Below are positions 1 through 11,400 of a stretch of 30,043 bases of DNA, in pieces. The notes beneath the pieces were generated by a model. That model was not told the origin of the DNA and did no database searches. It saw nothing but the letters and a program-made list of their open reading frames with translations. The DNA lies in assembly GCA_020650975.1 (NCBI GenBank), contig JAIPMN010049243.1:1-30043 (forward strand), written 5' to 3'. Every line of letters begins with the position of its first letter. Position 1 is the first letter of the stretch. The position numbers and the translations under genes are program-made. The stretch is from Apostichopus californicus (lineage: Eukaryota > Echinodermata > Holothuroidea > Aspidochirotida > Stichopodidae).

Positions 1-667
1 AGTCACGTGTACAAACTGATAGATTCACATCATTTAAGGTTTCATATCTTATATCGAAACTGTATTTCTAATATTAAGAACAGCCATTTTACATGGAAGT
101 GAAAGAATGGGTCTATGAGAGATGTTTTTTATTATATATTTATCTACACACATGCACGCGACGCACGCAAAAAATATAACACTTTTGTTTTGGTTGACTA
201 CTGTAATGGATCAAACCTAATTGCTGTTAAATAAAAGAAAACTGATATCTAGTAATTATGAAACCTTCTCGAACTATGGTTGTTTAGCATCTTGAACCCC
301 TTTACAAAAACTGTGGGCAAATAGCTTAACCCTAACCTATAATTCCAGTGAAGACATTCAATAAAATCTATCTTAAAGTCTTGTCGGTCATTAAGTGGCC
401 ATACACAGAAGTAATCTTTTAATTGCTTTTAAGGGATTTATTTTACTCGAGGAAAGTCAACCTTGGTATGTACATCTCACAATATAAGTTGAACTTCACC
501 ATGGTTCGTGACGTAGTCCTATAACAATGAGTACCGATATTTTAATGACCATAATCACAATCATCTCTATATAGATAACCTTGTCATCATGCATATGGCG
601 GAAGATTTATTTCAGTGCATCTCTCAATATCAAGGTTATTAAATTAAATTCTTCTTTTATTTTACAG
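1..667. other. AT-rich non-coding DNA, nothing recognised
   Basis: No open frame, repeat or RNA signature that I can support. The last 30 bases are a pyrimidine-rich tract ending TTTTACAG, which could be an acceptor for the following candidate exon. Confidence 0.5.
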
Positions 668-983
668 GCCGGAAAAAAGTACAAGTGCGCCTTTTGGGAC
701 GAAACAGGTAAATAGCAATGTTTTATACTCTGTCCCCAAACCAAAGCAAATAGAAGAAGAAAAAAAACTCAAGAAATACTGTAATCGACAAAATACTTTG
801 TTTTCAAATGAAGCAACGTTTACTGGATTAAACAATGAAATTGCGATACCTGAATATGAAGTGGGGTCAGTTGCTATTGCAGAGGTCGAAAATAATTCCT
901 GGTTATGTTATGATTTGAATACTTTAATTGAGCTTAGAGTTAGAGTTAAGAACTGTTCATTCATACTTAGTAAAGATTCCTAA
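668..983 (+). CDS. Candidate terminal exon of an unidentified upstream gene
   Basis: After a strong acceptor (TTCTTTTATTTTACAG) a frame starting at 669 stays open for about 104 codons to TAA at 981-983. It opens PEKSTSAPFGTKQVNSNVLY and then has a lysine/glutamate-rich stretch (KPKQIEEEKKLKK). It finishes with a more hydrophobic part containing EYEVGSVAIAEVENNSWLC. No internal ATG start is needed if it is spliced on. I do not recognise the family. There is no poly(A) signal close by except in repeat DNA, and a GTAAAT at 708 could alternatively make this a 40-base internal exon. Confidence 0.3.
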
Positions 984-1132
984 ATCCTATTGGTCCATTC
1001 AGGTCAGCTGACCGTGGTTAATCCTGTGAGTAACGCACGGTAAAATTACGGGGCATCACTTTAATAAATCTTTGATTATATGTAACCAAAAATGTTTTGT
1101 TTTATGATTTTTCCCCCACACAAATGGTAGTG

Positions 1133-1318
1133 TATGAATGAACGGGGTTAATCAACGGTCTAGCGTGCGTTACTCACATGATTAATGCACTCCGTGTGTT
1201 AATGCTATCGCTGGATGCACTCGGGCTCCGCTCTCGTGCATCGCTTGCATTATCCCCCGATCGTGCATTAATCCTGTGAGTAACGCACGCTAGACCGTTG
1301 ATTAACCCCTTATTCATA
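1133..1318. mobile_element. 186-bp fold-back (palindromic MITE-like) element
   Basis: Left arm 1144-1189 and right arm 1264-1309 are inverted copies over 46 bases with one mismatch (start GGGGTTAATCAACGG, end CCGTTGATTAACCCC). The symmetry extends imperfectly to TATGAAT/ATTCATA at the outer ends. The 74-base middle is itself self-complementary (GATGCAC...GTGCATC). A 22-base piece of the arm (TTAATCCTGTGAGTAACGCA...) also occurs alone at 1018-1039. Such structures are typical of non-autonomous DNA transposons. The superfamily is not identifiable. Confidence 0.75.
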
Positions 1319-1456
1319 TTAACCCATTTTGTTATATTATATATAAGAGGGCCTCGATCCTTGATATTCAATTGAATATTATCTTTGTAAGAGTAAGCCT
1401 TATCCAAATTTCGACAATTTTCGACAATTTTCGACAAAGTTTCGACAATTTATCCT

Positions 1457-1772
1457 TTACCGACTTTTTCATGTTTGCCAACAGTAGTTGTACCAGAGGT
1501 CATTGTCTTAAACTCCAAAAGTCACATAGTAGGATTAATATTCGGCATAACTTTTTTTTCTAATAGGGTTGTGAATGAGTGGAATGGTTTGCCTGAGAAA
1601 GTTGTACTTGCAAGTAGTATCAATGGGTTTAAGAATGCTTTGGACAAGCACTTTAAGCATTGTAATCGGGTCTGAGTGTTTGTGTCTTCAGTTTTTTTCT
1701 CTCTCTATAGGGTCCTTGATGGGGACTTAAGTGTCCCACCTGATCCTTTTTTTCTACTAAACTAAACTAAAC
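1457..1772 (+). mobile_element. 3' end of a non-LTR retrotransposon (LINE), reverse-transcriptase tail, broken
   Basis: Two frames carry consecutive parts of the typical LINE reverse-transcriptase C terminus. The TRGH-x-x-KL...RHNFF part is in one frame up to about 1556. The FSNRVVNEWNGLPEKVV part and S-x-N-x-F-K-x-x-LDKH are in the next frame, ending TGA 1673-1675. The shift falls in a T run (1552-1560). The element ends in a short (ACTAA)n tail at 1756-1772, as in CR1/L2-type elements. It is a 5'-truncated dead copy. Confidence 0.75.
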
Positions 1773-4516
1773 GATTTCTTTTCAGGATTTAAAAAATGTT
1801 TTTAGAAAGAAGGATTTCATTTTCAGTTAGCACCTATTTTTAAAGGGCTCCTTGCTTGTTTGGTTTCCTGTTTAGTATTTCGTCTTCGTAATATTTTGCT
1901 TCTCATCATTTTGCATGTAGCGATCTTTATATTTACATAGTATTATAGTACGTTTTGTCTTCTCTGCAGTTGTACTGTGTGTTGGTATTATTGTGTACTA
2001 TGAAAAAATTTATTAGGCACTGATTGAGTCGTTTTGTAATAGTAAAGAATTATCATGTCTTTGTATGAATGTCAACGAGTCAATAAAGAGATGAAACGTA
2101 AAGGCCTCCTTTAATAACATGCAACGTCATTTGTCCTTGCCAACTTTATACTACATTTGAATGTCATTTGAGGCCAGAGAAATGTCATGTTGTCCCGTCG
2201 AGCACCTGAGGAACGAATTTTGCGATTTGGCGAGTAGATTTTTAGTCACGGTCGCAAAATGGCGAGTACTTTTAAAAAACATTTGTCGAGGCACGCATGA
2301 GGAGAAGCCTGTTGTCTTTGGTAGAGATCAATTTGTATGTTGAATACAAGATAAAACTAGTTTCCATCTCAGTTATCAGCTGCCAATGCTTTTAGCTGTA
2401 TTACTTAGATTGAAATATGTTGTTTATCCTGGCTATACCCTACAGCCTAGTGTGTCACATTCATATAAGATTATTCATGTAGCATCATCGAAACCACACT
2501 GCATTTTTGCTGTCTGGTAATTACAAGTTCAACTCAAGTGACCTCTCAATTTTTGTTCAGGTCCTCAGTGGTGTGTGGGGGGGGGGGGGCGGTGTAATCG
2601 AGGGGATATATTTTTCCTCTTATAACTTCGTAACAAAACAACCTTCTGAGGTCAAAGGTCATGCACTTAAGATGTTTTTCATCAGTTGACTCGAAGGTTG
2701 TTTTAGGAATTAGAGGGTTCTACATTGTTTCTCATGATCATGCAGTTCTTTGAAAAAAAGAACATCGCTCCATTAAAATATGCAAAAGTGACCTTCTTTC
2801 ATTCACCAGAAAGCCTTGTGGGTGGGGGCTAGAAGAACAGCTCACATACTTTTGCAGAGAACACACCAAGAACTACTATCTACATGAATTTCATTTTTTT
2901 TTTTTACATCATTGAGGTCATTCTGGGCATGCATCCAAAAAGCCATCGCTACCTTTGTTCTACTTTAGAATCATTTCTGCCTAAATTTGAATGGAAAATA
3001 TGGATACCCAAACTAGTAACAATCTGTGAATCCTCCGCGAAATAATCGATCGTACGTGTTGACCCAAGTCTGCTTAAAAGTGTTCTACAGAAAGTGCGCT
3101 TACAGCCAGTCAGTTAGTTGTTATAATCCTTACAACCTTTCTTCCGATTGCATCTCTTGACTCCAATAAGAGTCTTTTCAGAATAAGTCCATTACTTCTC
3201 CTAAATTTCTGCTAAATTTGGGAATCCTATTCGAATCATAATACCAAGTCTACATTGGAGTTGTCGCTGCTTTGGACCGTTTCAAAACAGCGCCACACCA
3301 AAATATACATCACCTCATTCCAATTACGTACATATCCTACAAATAGACTCATTCGATTTGTCAAATAAATACATATTTGGCAAATATTTCATAATATACC
3401 GGGATACTAGTTACTGCATTGTCATTTGAAAATCTGTCTACAGTAAATAATACTTAAAATGATTGATTTGAAATACTTTTACACGTCGTTATGTTTTGCC
3501 ACAGTCAACATTTTTAAGGTGTTAGTTGTTGCAAGAGTTGACTTTGTCCAGGAGTTACATACATAAACCAAGGACTATTAACATACACAAGAAACAGTCA
3601 AGTAGCCCTACTCTAGATAAAGCTTTACGCGAAAAATCACACTTGAGAGAAGCAGTTGGTAAGAAACCTCAAATTTATGTAGTTTGGCAAGCGTGTTTGT
3701 AACCCTTCGTTAAACGTATTCATTATTTAGATAAAAAACGAAGGAAATTCCGTAACAGATTCACAGACTGGCCATACATTAAGCCTATTTATCATGCACC
3801 TATGTTTTGACATACAGTAGCCTAGACTGGGCCAAAGTTAGGCTAAATCAGTGCACATCACTGTCACACTCACAGTACTAATAGTAATACTAGGCCTATA
3901 CTAGTGAGTATAATAGAACTAACGGTTAAGCCTGTTATAATGGTAGGATGTTACAGTAGGCTGAACGACAGCGATAAGATGCTAAGACAACAAACGTTCC
4001 TTTTGAGGATAACGACTCAGTGGTGACAAACTTACTTTTAGATTTTGCTGCAGATGTAAGGCCTAGGCAAAATAATTATTCTTCAACAAGGCATAATCTA
4101 GGCCTATGTGACTGTTCAAACAGATTATGCCAGTAGGACTCTAGGAGAGTATACTACTTACTAGCATAGCTTACAATTACTAATATTGGACATTGGGAAA
4201 GGTATTGTTCAAAACACACTAGATCAAGGCTTGTTACTAAATTTTAGGCCTAAGTTACAGCAAGTTAGGTTAACATAAGGCCCGATCAGATCCTTCAACA
4301 TCTCGTATGTGTTTAATTCTTATTGCATAACACATGTTAATTGATGGGTGAATGTTCCCTTCTTCGATGGTGCAATTTTAACCATTTTAATTGAATCAGC
4401 GTACTTTAAGAATGCAATCATAGAAGTACCATACCAACTGACATTCAATCATGGTAACACTGCTAGGCCTTGATCCCACAGCAACATAGCAGCACAGCAA
4501 AACTTGGTGTACTGTG
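1773..4516. other. Non-coding DNA upstream of the gene
   Basis: No gene is supported. A G run (2577-2589) and a T run (2897-2906) are simple repeats. Between about 3880 and 4470 the word AGGCCTA (or its near form AGGCCTT) recurs (near 3892, 4061, 4100, 4245, 4465), a composition common in echinoderm non-coding DNA. An open frame at 2161-2343 has no homology I can name and is not called. Confidence 0.5.
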
Positions 4517-4722
4517 TTAAAGGCATTGAAGACTCGCCCCAAACTTTGTGCTGCCCTCTGCCAAAAGTTAACTTTCCGCTGCTTTCAAGTGACAATTTTT
4601 TCTTGTCGCTACAAAACGGTTCATTTTGTAGCGACAAGCAGAAAACTTCACTTGCAAGCAACGGAAAGTTAACTTTTTCAGAGCACGGCACGCTGTTTGG
4701 GGCGAGTCTTCAATGCCTTTAA
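4517..4722. mobile_element. TTAA-flanked hairpin MITE
   Basis: The element AGGCATTGAAGACTCGCCCC ... GGGGCGAGTCTTCAATGCCT (4521-4718) is flanked by TTAA on both sides (4517-4520, 4719-4722). Its two halves are nearly complete inverted copies of about 95 bases around a short spacer near 4612-4622. TTAA duplications point to piggyBac- or Kolobok-type transposases. The same left end heads the longer elements at 19151 and 25023, so this form looks like a left end joined to its own inverted copy. Confidence 0.85.
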
Positions 4723-4974
4723 GTGCAAAGCATTCATCATTATTCAATGGCTATTAATAAGACAGATTTTCCAAATATATTTTGCGTTTGGGCAAATTTG
4801 TACCGCACAAGCGGAACCTAGAGAGGATCACCTAAACACTGTACAATCAGGTGATGTGTCTGAGCTTCCTGTCCGTATTTTCACTTTGTTTGTTGTGTCC
4901 AATCATATTCGCTTCTTTCTCGCAAAGAAAGAAAAAGCTGTCAGCAAACTTGATCTAAGTACTGCAGAAAGCCT
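4723..4974 (+). other. Possible upstream exon (weak)
   Basis: An open frame runs through this segment to GCCT|GTGAGT (donor at 4975). Joined to exon 1 at 8437 it would keep the frame (CT|G ACA ATG), giving ...STAESLTMDED. The piece contains hydrophobic and lysine-rich parts but nothing I recognise. Acceptable phase has a one-in-three chance and there is no clear start codon or acceptor. It is listed only because exon 1 requires some upstream exon. Confidence 0.15.
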
Positions 4975-4980
4975 GTGAGT

Positions 4981-5380
4981 AGTTAAAAAATATGCAAAGG
5001 TTAGAGGGCATGCTGATGTTTAGATCCCAGCAGGGATTTGTTTAGTCCAATTGAAATGTCCGGCCCTCAACATTTTACATAAACGTTCTCTTTTCGAAGG
5101 TTTGTCAGGTTAAACTGTTTGATTTTCAGACCATTTGCTAATTTACATTAATTTACATTAACTGTGCATGTTTTATCAGCCAATTAGTGCTTTCTAATGA
5201 GCCTCAATGATGAACTCAAGGTCCCTTTGGAATCAAGCTAATTCAATATTATTGATGAACATATTATACTGGCAGCCATTGCTGATGTGTAACATGGCAA
5301 TTTTACCCAAACATATTGAAACATGACATCATCAAATGATTGCATACATGTATGTATGTATGTCCAACTTCTGGCATGTG
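4981..5380. other. Non-coding DNA, nothing recognised
   Basis: AT-rich DNA with a short direct repeat (AATTTACATT twice near 5139-5160) and a (GTAT)n run near 5350-5362. No feature is supported. Confidence 0.5.
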
Positions 5381-5387
5381 TGTAAGG

Positions 5388-5740
5388 GCATTGTGGTCAA
5401 GTGGTTAATGCAGTGGACTTGTGATCTAAGGATTACAGGTTCGATTCCTGGCCAGATCATTGCGTTGTGTCCTTGGGCAAGGTGCTTTGCCTCTCTTCAC
5501 CCAGGTGTATAAATGGGGACTTGCGAGGTAACTTGTAAATATATATAGTTGCTTGCGCTGGTTTGTGGCTCCACCTGGACACGTGGTTGTGGTGCACTGT
5601 AGTTCCCCAGGAGAGATTGTTTGAATTGTGCACACTTTGGTGTGTAGGTGTGACAAGTTACCAATGACCAGGGTTAAGTTGTAAAGTCGTGTGAGAGGGC
5701 CTTGGCCCTGAATAAGACTGTAAACCTAAATAAATAATGT
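5388..5740 (+). repeat. tRNA-derived SINE, copy 1
   Basis: A tRNA-like head has box A TGGTCAAGTGG (5394-5404) and an exact box B GGTTCGATTCC (5438-5448). It is followed by the conserved GTGTCCTTGGGCAAGG-x-GCTTTGCC body and a CACCCAGGTGTATAAATGGG segment, both common in deuterostome and mollusc SINEs. The 3' part (TTACCAATGACCAGGG..., TGTAAAGTCGTGTGAG) matches the copies at 29 kb. It ends in an AATAAATAA tail. It is not a functional tRNA gene because the anticodon arm is degenerate. Confidence 0.8.
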
Positions 5741-6500
5741 GTTACTTACTGTACACTAGTACGCCCACATGAATAGTAAGGCATCATTTCTGTATACATT
5801 TTGCCTCTGGCAGTTTCATTTCTTCCTTTGGCAATAGAGGTGCCACTTTTGAATTTTGGCTAGATGTATAAGCACACCCTCCTGTAATTTTATAACTAAT
5901 ACACAAAATTTCATGCACAGTTTACAAAGACTATCTCCACGGTTTGTTGGTACTATAATGTGAATCCGTCTCATCAAAGGTACTGTACTTCCACCTAGAG
6001 GTGATATGTTGTGATAATTTACTGTGACCAGTATCCACAACAATAGGCCATTGTGATGTCATACACCATCCCCCAACCAAAGGTAACACCGTTAACATAT
6101 CTACTTCAGACGATGATGTGATATAATACCTGGTTAATTAATCCGGGCTGTGGTGTAGGCAGTATTTAATACCATCTGGTATCCAGCATTGACACAGTAC
6201 ACTATGTAGGTGGGCGGAGCTAGTACGCCCATTGTGCCATGCCTGATTCTGCTGGTCACAGACGGGAACGTGAATAAATCCTCCTGTTTTGGTCACCTGT
6301 TGTTTGATGTTGATAAACTTCACACCAGTTCAGCAGTACAGTAAGATCATCAGTATGCTAGTAGTACTGTAGATAATGTACTGTGGGTGTGACCTGAGTA
6401 GTACTGTATTGATCAATATTGTCTACAGGTGCGAAAACATCTGGTTTTAACAAAGGTAGTCGCGTGTACATATTATGTCATACATCAGGTAATGGTTGGA
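5741..6500. other. Non-coding DNA, nothing recognised
   Basis: No open frame with homology and no clear repeat boundaries. The short minus-strand frames here lack any recognisable domain. Confidence 0.5.
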
Positions 6501-6509
6501 ATAGGTACT

Positions 6510-7200
6510 GGTTGATACACAATAAGGAAAAATAAATAAATTATGAAGAGAGTAGAGGTCATGTTAGTGAACTATTATAGGAACAGGTACTCGTTTTATG
6601 TATTACTTTAAATCTGTACATTAAAATATAATGTCAGAGAGAGAGAAAGAGGCGTGAGTTGGGGTGGGGTTGAGGGGTGGGAGCTGGGGGATGGACCAGA
6701 ATCACCAGATGGATTCGAAACAACATTTGATACACAGAAAGAAATAATAAATAAATTATTAAGTGTGAAGTTCATGCTACTGAATTATGCTAGAAACAGG
6801 TACTCATTTTTAATACATCACTTCAAATGTGAATATTAAAATATAATGTCAGAGACAAAGAAAGAGGGGTGATTTGGGGTGGGGGGGGTTGGGGGGATGG
6901 ACCAGAATCACCAGATGGATTCGAAACAACAATTGATACACAGAAAGAAATAATGAATAATTTATTAAGTGTGAAATTCATGTTACTGAATTATGATAGG
7001 AAGAGGTACTCATTTTGTATACATCACTTCAAATGTGAATATTACATGATCATGTCAGAGAGAGAGAGGGGGAGAAGGAAAGGGGGAGGGGGGGTTAGGT
7101 GGAGGTGGTGGGAGTAAAACCAGTAGGTCCTGGATGAGAAACAACACTTGATACACAGAAAAAAAGAAGTAATGGCTAAATTAGTTTCTCTGTGCATACA
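6510..7200. repeat. About 210-bp tandem repeat, roughly 3.3 copies
   Basis: The landmark ATGTCAGAGA recurs at 6631, 6846 and 7052 (spacings 215 and 206). Each unit has a GA-rich and G-rich stretch, then GATGGACCAGAATCACCAGA, GATACACAGAAAGAAATAAT and a TACTCATTTT...ATCACTTCAAATGTGAATAT segment. The first and last units are partial and diverged. The open frames here arise from this repeat and are not genes. Confidence 0.85.
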
Positions 7201-7312
7201 GTAGATGTCAAACAGTGTCATGTATGTAGTTTTCTGATTTCTGTACAAATATATATATCTTTGTTGCATGATGTATATCACAAATTCTCTTGATGGAATT
7301 CACATCATGTCA

Positions 7313-7475
7313 CAGGCATGAGCTTTTTCCGCGAATTCGCGGAATTTCCGTGATTTCTTTTCTACCTCGGGGACAAAAACTATTATCCTAACACACTGCA
7401 GCATACGCAAACTGGAGCCTATACCGCACTTTTTTCAAAGTTCTGTGATTTTTTTTTACCCCAGGCTCATCCCTG
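7313..7475 (+). mobile_element. 163-bp MITE family, copy 1
   Basis: It starts CAGGCATGAGC and ends GGCTCATCCCTG, imperfect 12-base inverted ends. Inside are an inner palindrome CCGCGAATTCGCGG, CTATTATCCTAACACACTG and GAGCCTATACCGCA. Three further copies occur in this window, all in the same orientation. This copy shows no flanking duplication. Confidence 0.85.
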
Positions 7476-8084
7476 ATATTTTCAGACTAGGTAACTTATT
7501 CATCTGCCCCAGTGCTGCAAGTTGTGGCCCGTATAAACTCTACCGGTGTCAAAGCAGGCTCCACAGCATTTAGATGCCTCTGCCCATTGACCACGACGTC
7601 CCATAAATTCTCCGTCCTAGTTTTTTTCATTTCATCAAGTTCAAAACACAATGATACAATCGATCTATAAAAATACAAAGATATTGAAGTTAACAGAAGT
7701 AACAGGTGGCCATTTATGGGAGTCTGTAAAACTGTCAAATTTAACAGCAGAATATTGTGCATGGTGAGGCCCATATAATACATACAGTATATAACTGTAG
7801 GCTTACTGTGTACATACAATAGTTGTAGTTAGATTGAAACAGTTGTATTTGATACAGTGTGCATGGTATTATTGTATGGGTTGTCTCCTCAAAGTATCTG
7901 ATATATGCGGATTTTTCCTCCTTGGTCCGGTTGCTTCTCGAAAGGATGAGCGTGGTCCGGGTTCCAGCCATTTGGATCATATTTATATTTGCTGGACGGG
8001 TGTTTAATTCATGTATCATTATAATAATGAAACATAATTTGATGCTAGAGTTTATTTGTTGGACAGGGATTCCACAATTGTGAA
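7476..8084. other. Non-coding DNA with an unassigned minus-strand frame
   Basis: On the minus strand a frame from about 7665 to 7496 encodes a plausible-looking tail (LDEMKKTRTENLWDVVVNGQ, then ...ECSTGADE-like end), preceded by TATTTTTATAG. I do not recognise it and there is no supporting partner exon. Nothing else is seen. Confidence 0.3.
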
Positions 8085-8338
8085 CAATTGTTTTGCGACA
8101 AAAAAAAACATACGACAAAGGAGACACTCTTTGGAGAAAGAGTGTCCATCGGTTAGGAACAGTTTCTTTGATCGTTTTTAATTTTTTGGCTGATAAAGGA
8201 ATTAAGGGATAAAAGGAACAATTGTTTTGTGACAAAAACATACGGCAAAGGAAACACTTTTTGGAGAAAGAGTGTCCGTTGGTTAGGAACAGTTTCTTTG
8301 ATTGTTTTTCTTATTTTGGCTGATAAAGGAAATAATCT
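8085..8338. repeat. 134-bp tandem duplication upstream of exon 1
   Basis: CAATTGTTTTG-x-GACAAAAA starts at 8085 and again at 8219. Both units contain GGAGAAAGAGTGTCC, GGTTAGGAACAGTTTCTTTG and TTGGCTGATAAAGGAA. Inside each unit GACACTCTTT...AAAGAGTGTC is a short hairpin. It ends about 100 bp before exon 1. Confidence 0.85.
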
Positions 8339-8436
8339 TGAGCAAATAATTTAGACAGGATGACATCTGTCTGGAAATTTCTCAAAAGATGCTGTAGTTG
8401 TTGTAAATGTTGTCTTTGTCTTTTTCCCTGCTGCAG

Positions 8437-8463
8437 GACAATGGACGAAGACACCATATTTAG
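8437..8463 (+). CDS. OSBPL10/11: ORP exon 1 (first recognised coding exon)
   Basis: A 27-base exon with a pyrimidine-rich tract and CTGCAG acceptor before it and a GTGAGT donor after it. ATG at 8441 (context ACAATGG) opens MDEDTIF, and the split codon AG|G joins exon 2 in frame. The good acceptor means a 5'UTR or coding exon lies upstream. It was chosen because no other in-phase exon is visible between it and exon 2. The exon is short, so the start is a likely rather than a certain call. Confidence 0.65.
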   Translation, partial: DNGRRHHI

Positions 8464-11400
8464 GTGAGTTAAAAACTTGCAATCCGACTAAATTTAATCC
8501 TATTGTGTAGTAGAACTTTGTCAAGGTGAAGGAGAGTAGGTGGGATTTGACCGAGAGGAAATCTTGATATGCAAATTACGGGTGGGTTGGGTCGGGTTGA
8601 GAGAGAGAGAGGGAAGTTCTGTAGGGGTAGAGGGGGTGGGGTTGGTCACAGTGGAAGAAGATAGCAGAGTTCAGTTCAGTTTATTTTGTGTGTACAGTAG
8701 ACTACCACAGGGAATAATATATCTGGTATCGCATCGAAAATATATATAAGAAAAGTTCTATACAGGTGTAAAGACCCTGTACTAAATTAATCCCTGTGGT
8801 AAATTATTCCCAGACCCTGTACTAAGTTATTCCCTGTACTAAATTATTTCCTGTACTAAATTATTTCCTGTACTAACTTATTCCCTGTACTAAATTATTC
8901 CCTGTGCTAAATTATTCTCTGTACTAAATTATTCCCAGACCCTGTACTAAATTATTTCCTGTACTAAATTATTCCCTGTACTAAATTATTCTCTGTACTA
9001 AATTATTCCCTGTACTATACAGACCATTCGAAGTGATTAGTTGGATGACTGTTCTGTATGTTTGAAGGAAGCCACACTGGTATGATGAAGGTGGCAGTTA
9101 TAATATTTGAGCAGTACTGTACAATTTAATACGACTATTGTGAGGAGGAGGTCTATTAAATTATGTAATGTATATATTGTACATTAAATTAATGGGAATA
9201 GGGAAGGGACAAGTTTATACAATATATGTTGTGTGTATACTGTACAGTACATGTGATAAGTTTTCCTTTTTTTCTTTCGTTAATTTTGTTTCCCTTTTTG
9301 GGCCCTCAGGAGAGGAGTATGATATTTCAAGAGCTCCTCCTCTGAAAATATTAGAAAGAAACCCAGGGGCAATTTTTTTCTGGTCAATTTTCCTGATGTC
9401 ATAATTCACTCTGTTATTATTCTAGATGAATATAAAGTTTAACAAACTTACCAAATCTGAAGAAGGGAGGGTGGGGGTGGAGGTTGGAAACATATAAATG
9501 TGTGTCGCTACAGTAAATGCTATGAGACTGGTTGCCCCCCCCCCCCCCAAAAGATGGCGGGAATGTTTTCAGTAAACTTGCAGATAAAGTATTCAGGAAA
9601 GTTTAGCCACCAGAAGATATTTTTAAATACTGTACTTCTTCGCTCATTTCATAATTTTTTTGCCGTCAATCTTTTTCGTTAATCCAGGCAAAAGTTGGAC
9701 GGCCAACTGTCCAAGTACACAAATGTGGTGAAAGGCTGGCAGTTTAGATGGTTCGTACTGGACCCCCAGTGTGGAACTCTGGAATATTACATGGTGAGAA
9801 ATATTAAACATATAGAATTTATTAATATATAGAATAATAAACTTGATGATTTAGGGCACGATTGTAAGTCTCGATAAGTCATCGTCCAAGAAAACAAGAA
9901 AATATTTGAAGCCGGTAAAATTTCTTCTAAAGCCTTCCGGTTTTCAAGATAATATATTCACCTTTAAGATATGTGTGTATGCAACATATTACTCTGGAAT
10001 GCTCAGTTCAGGTTGAAAACTTGATGGTGAACATCGGCTCCTTGGTGCAGGCCTAAATTATGTTAATTGTTTATCTAATATTGTTTTGTAATTGTATCAG
10101 ATGTATATTTTTTCGTTATCATTGGCTGCACAGAGTACAAACATGATGCTCAACTGTGTACTTGTTGTAGTATTACGTTCCCTTCAGACATGATTTTGTA
10201 TCTAACTGAAGGCTATAAAATGTAGGCTTTAACTGTAGGCTATAACCATAGCCTATAACTGTTGGCTATAACTATAGGCTATAACCATATGCTATAACTG
10301 TAGGTTATAACCATAGGCTATAACCGTAGGCTATAACCGTAGGCTATAACCATAGGCTATAACTGTAGGCTATAACCATAGGCTATAACCATAGGCTATA
10401 ACTGTAGGCTATAACCATAGGCTTTAACCATAGGCTATAATTGTAGGCTATAACCATAGGCTATAACTGTAGGCTATAACCTTAGGCTATAACTGTAGGC
10501 TATAACTATAGGCTATAACTGTAGGCTATAACCATCTAGGCTATAACTGTAGGCTATAACCATGGGCTATAACCATAGGCTATAACTGTAGGCTATAACC
10601 ATAGGCTATAACCATAGGCTATAACTGTAGGCTAAAACCATATGCTATAACTGTAGGCTACAAAATGGTTAAAAAGTGACTTACATGTATCTTACTTTCC
10701 TTTTGTAGTTCTTTGAAATCATTTCCCAGTGAAAAATTGTTTCCATTTTGTTCTTAAAGTTGTTTTTTTGTCATTTTCATTTCAGACTTCAGATGTCAGG
10801 ACTCAGAAAGTAAGAGGTGGTGTTAACTTAGGGGTGAGTCTCTGACATTGCTAACTGTTGATGTTTCTTTAAACCTGTTTCCCAAATACACAGACATGTA
10901 GCGACACTACTTTAATGACGGTGATGTTTTATTAGGGTGTTTATTGTTCACACAGAAAAATGTTCATGTATACAATGTGCATACAATGTACATATACAGT
11001 AATGTGCATACAATGTACATTTAATGTACAGTACATACAATGTGCATACAATGTACATACACTTACAAGGTACATGTATACAATGTGCATATAATGTACA
11101 GTACATGGTACAATCTACATACAAACTACATGCAGTGTTTATACAGTGTACGTATCATTCGCATACAATGTACATACAGTAAGGCTACAACGTACATACA
11201 GTGTACATACAATGTACATACAATGTGCATATAATGTACAGTACATACAATCTGCATACAAACTACATGCAATGTTCATACGGTGTACATACAATACGCA
11301 TACAATGTACATACTGTACAGTACAGCTTCAACGTACATACAGTGTACATACAATGTACATACAATGTGCATATAATGTACAGTACATACAATCTGCATA

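Noticed and set aside
2161..2343. Small protein with ATG start
   Set aside because: No domain, no conserved context, and a length expected by chance in non-coding DNA.
5394..5470. A tRNA gene
   Set aside because: Boxes A and B are present, but the arms do not pair as a cloverleaf and the segment continues into a SINE body.
6654..7117. Two similar small proteins
   Set aside because: They are the same tandem 210-bp repeat read twice.
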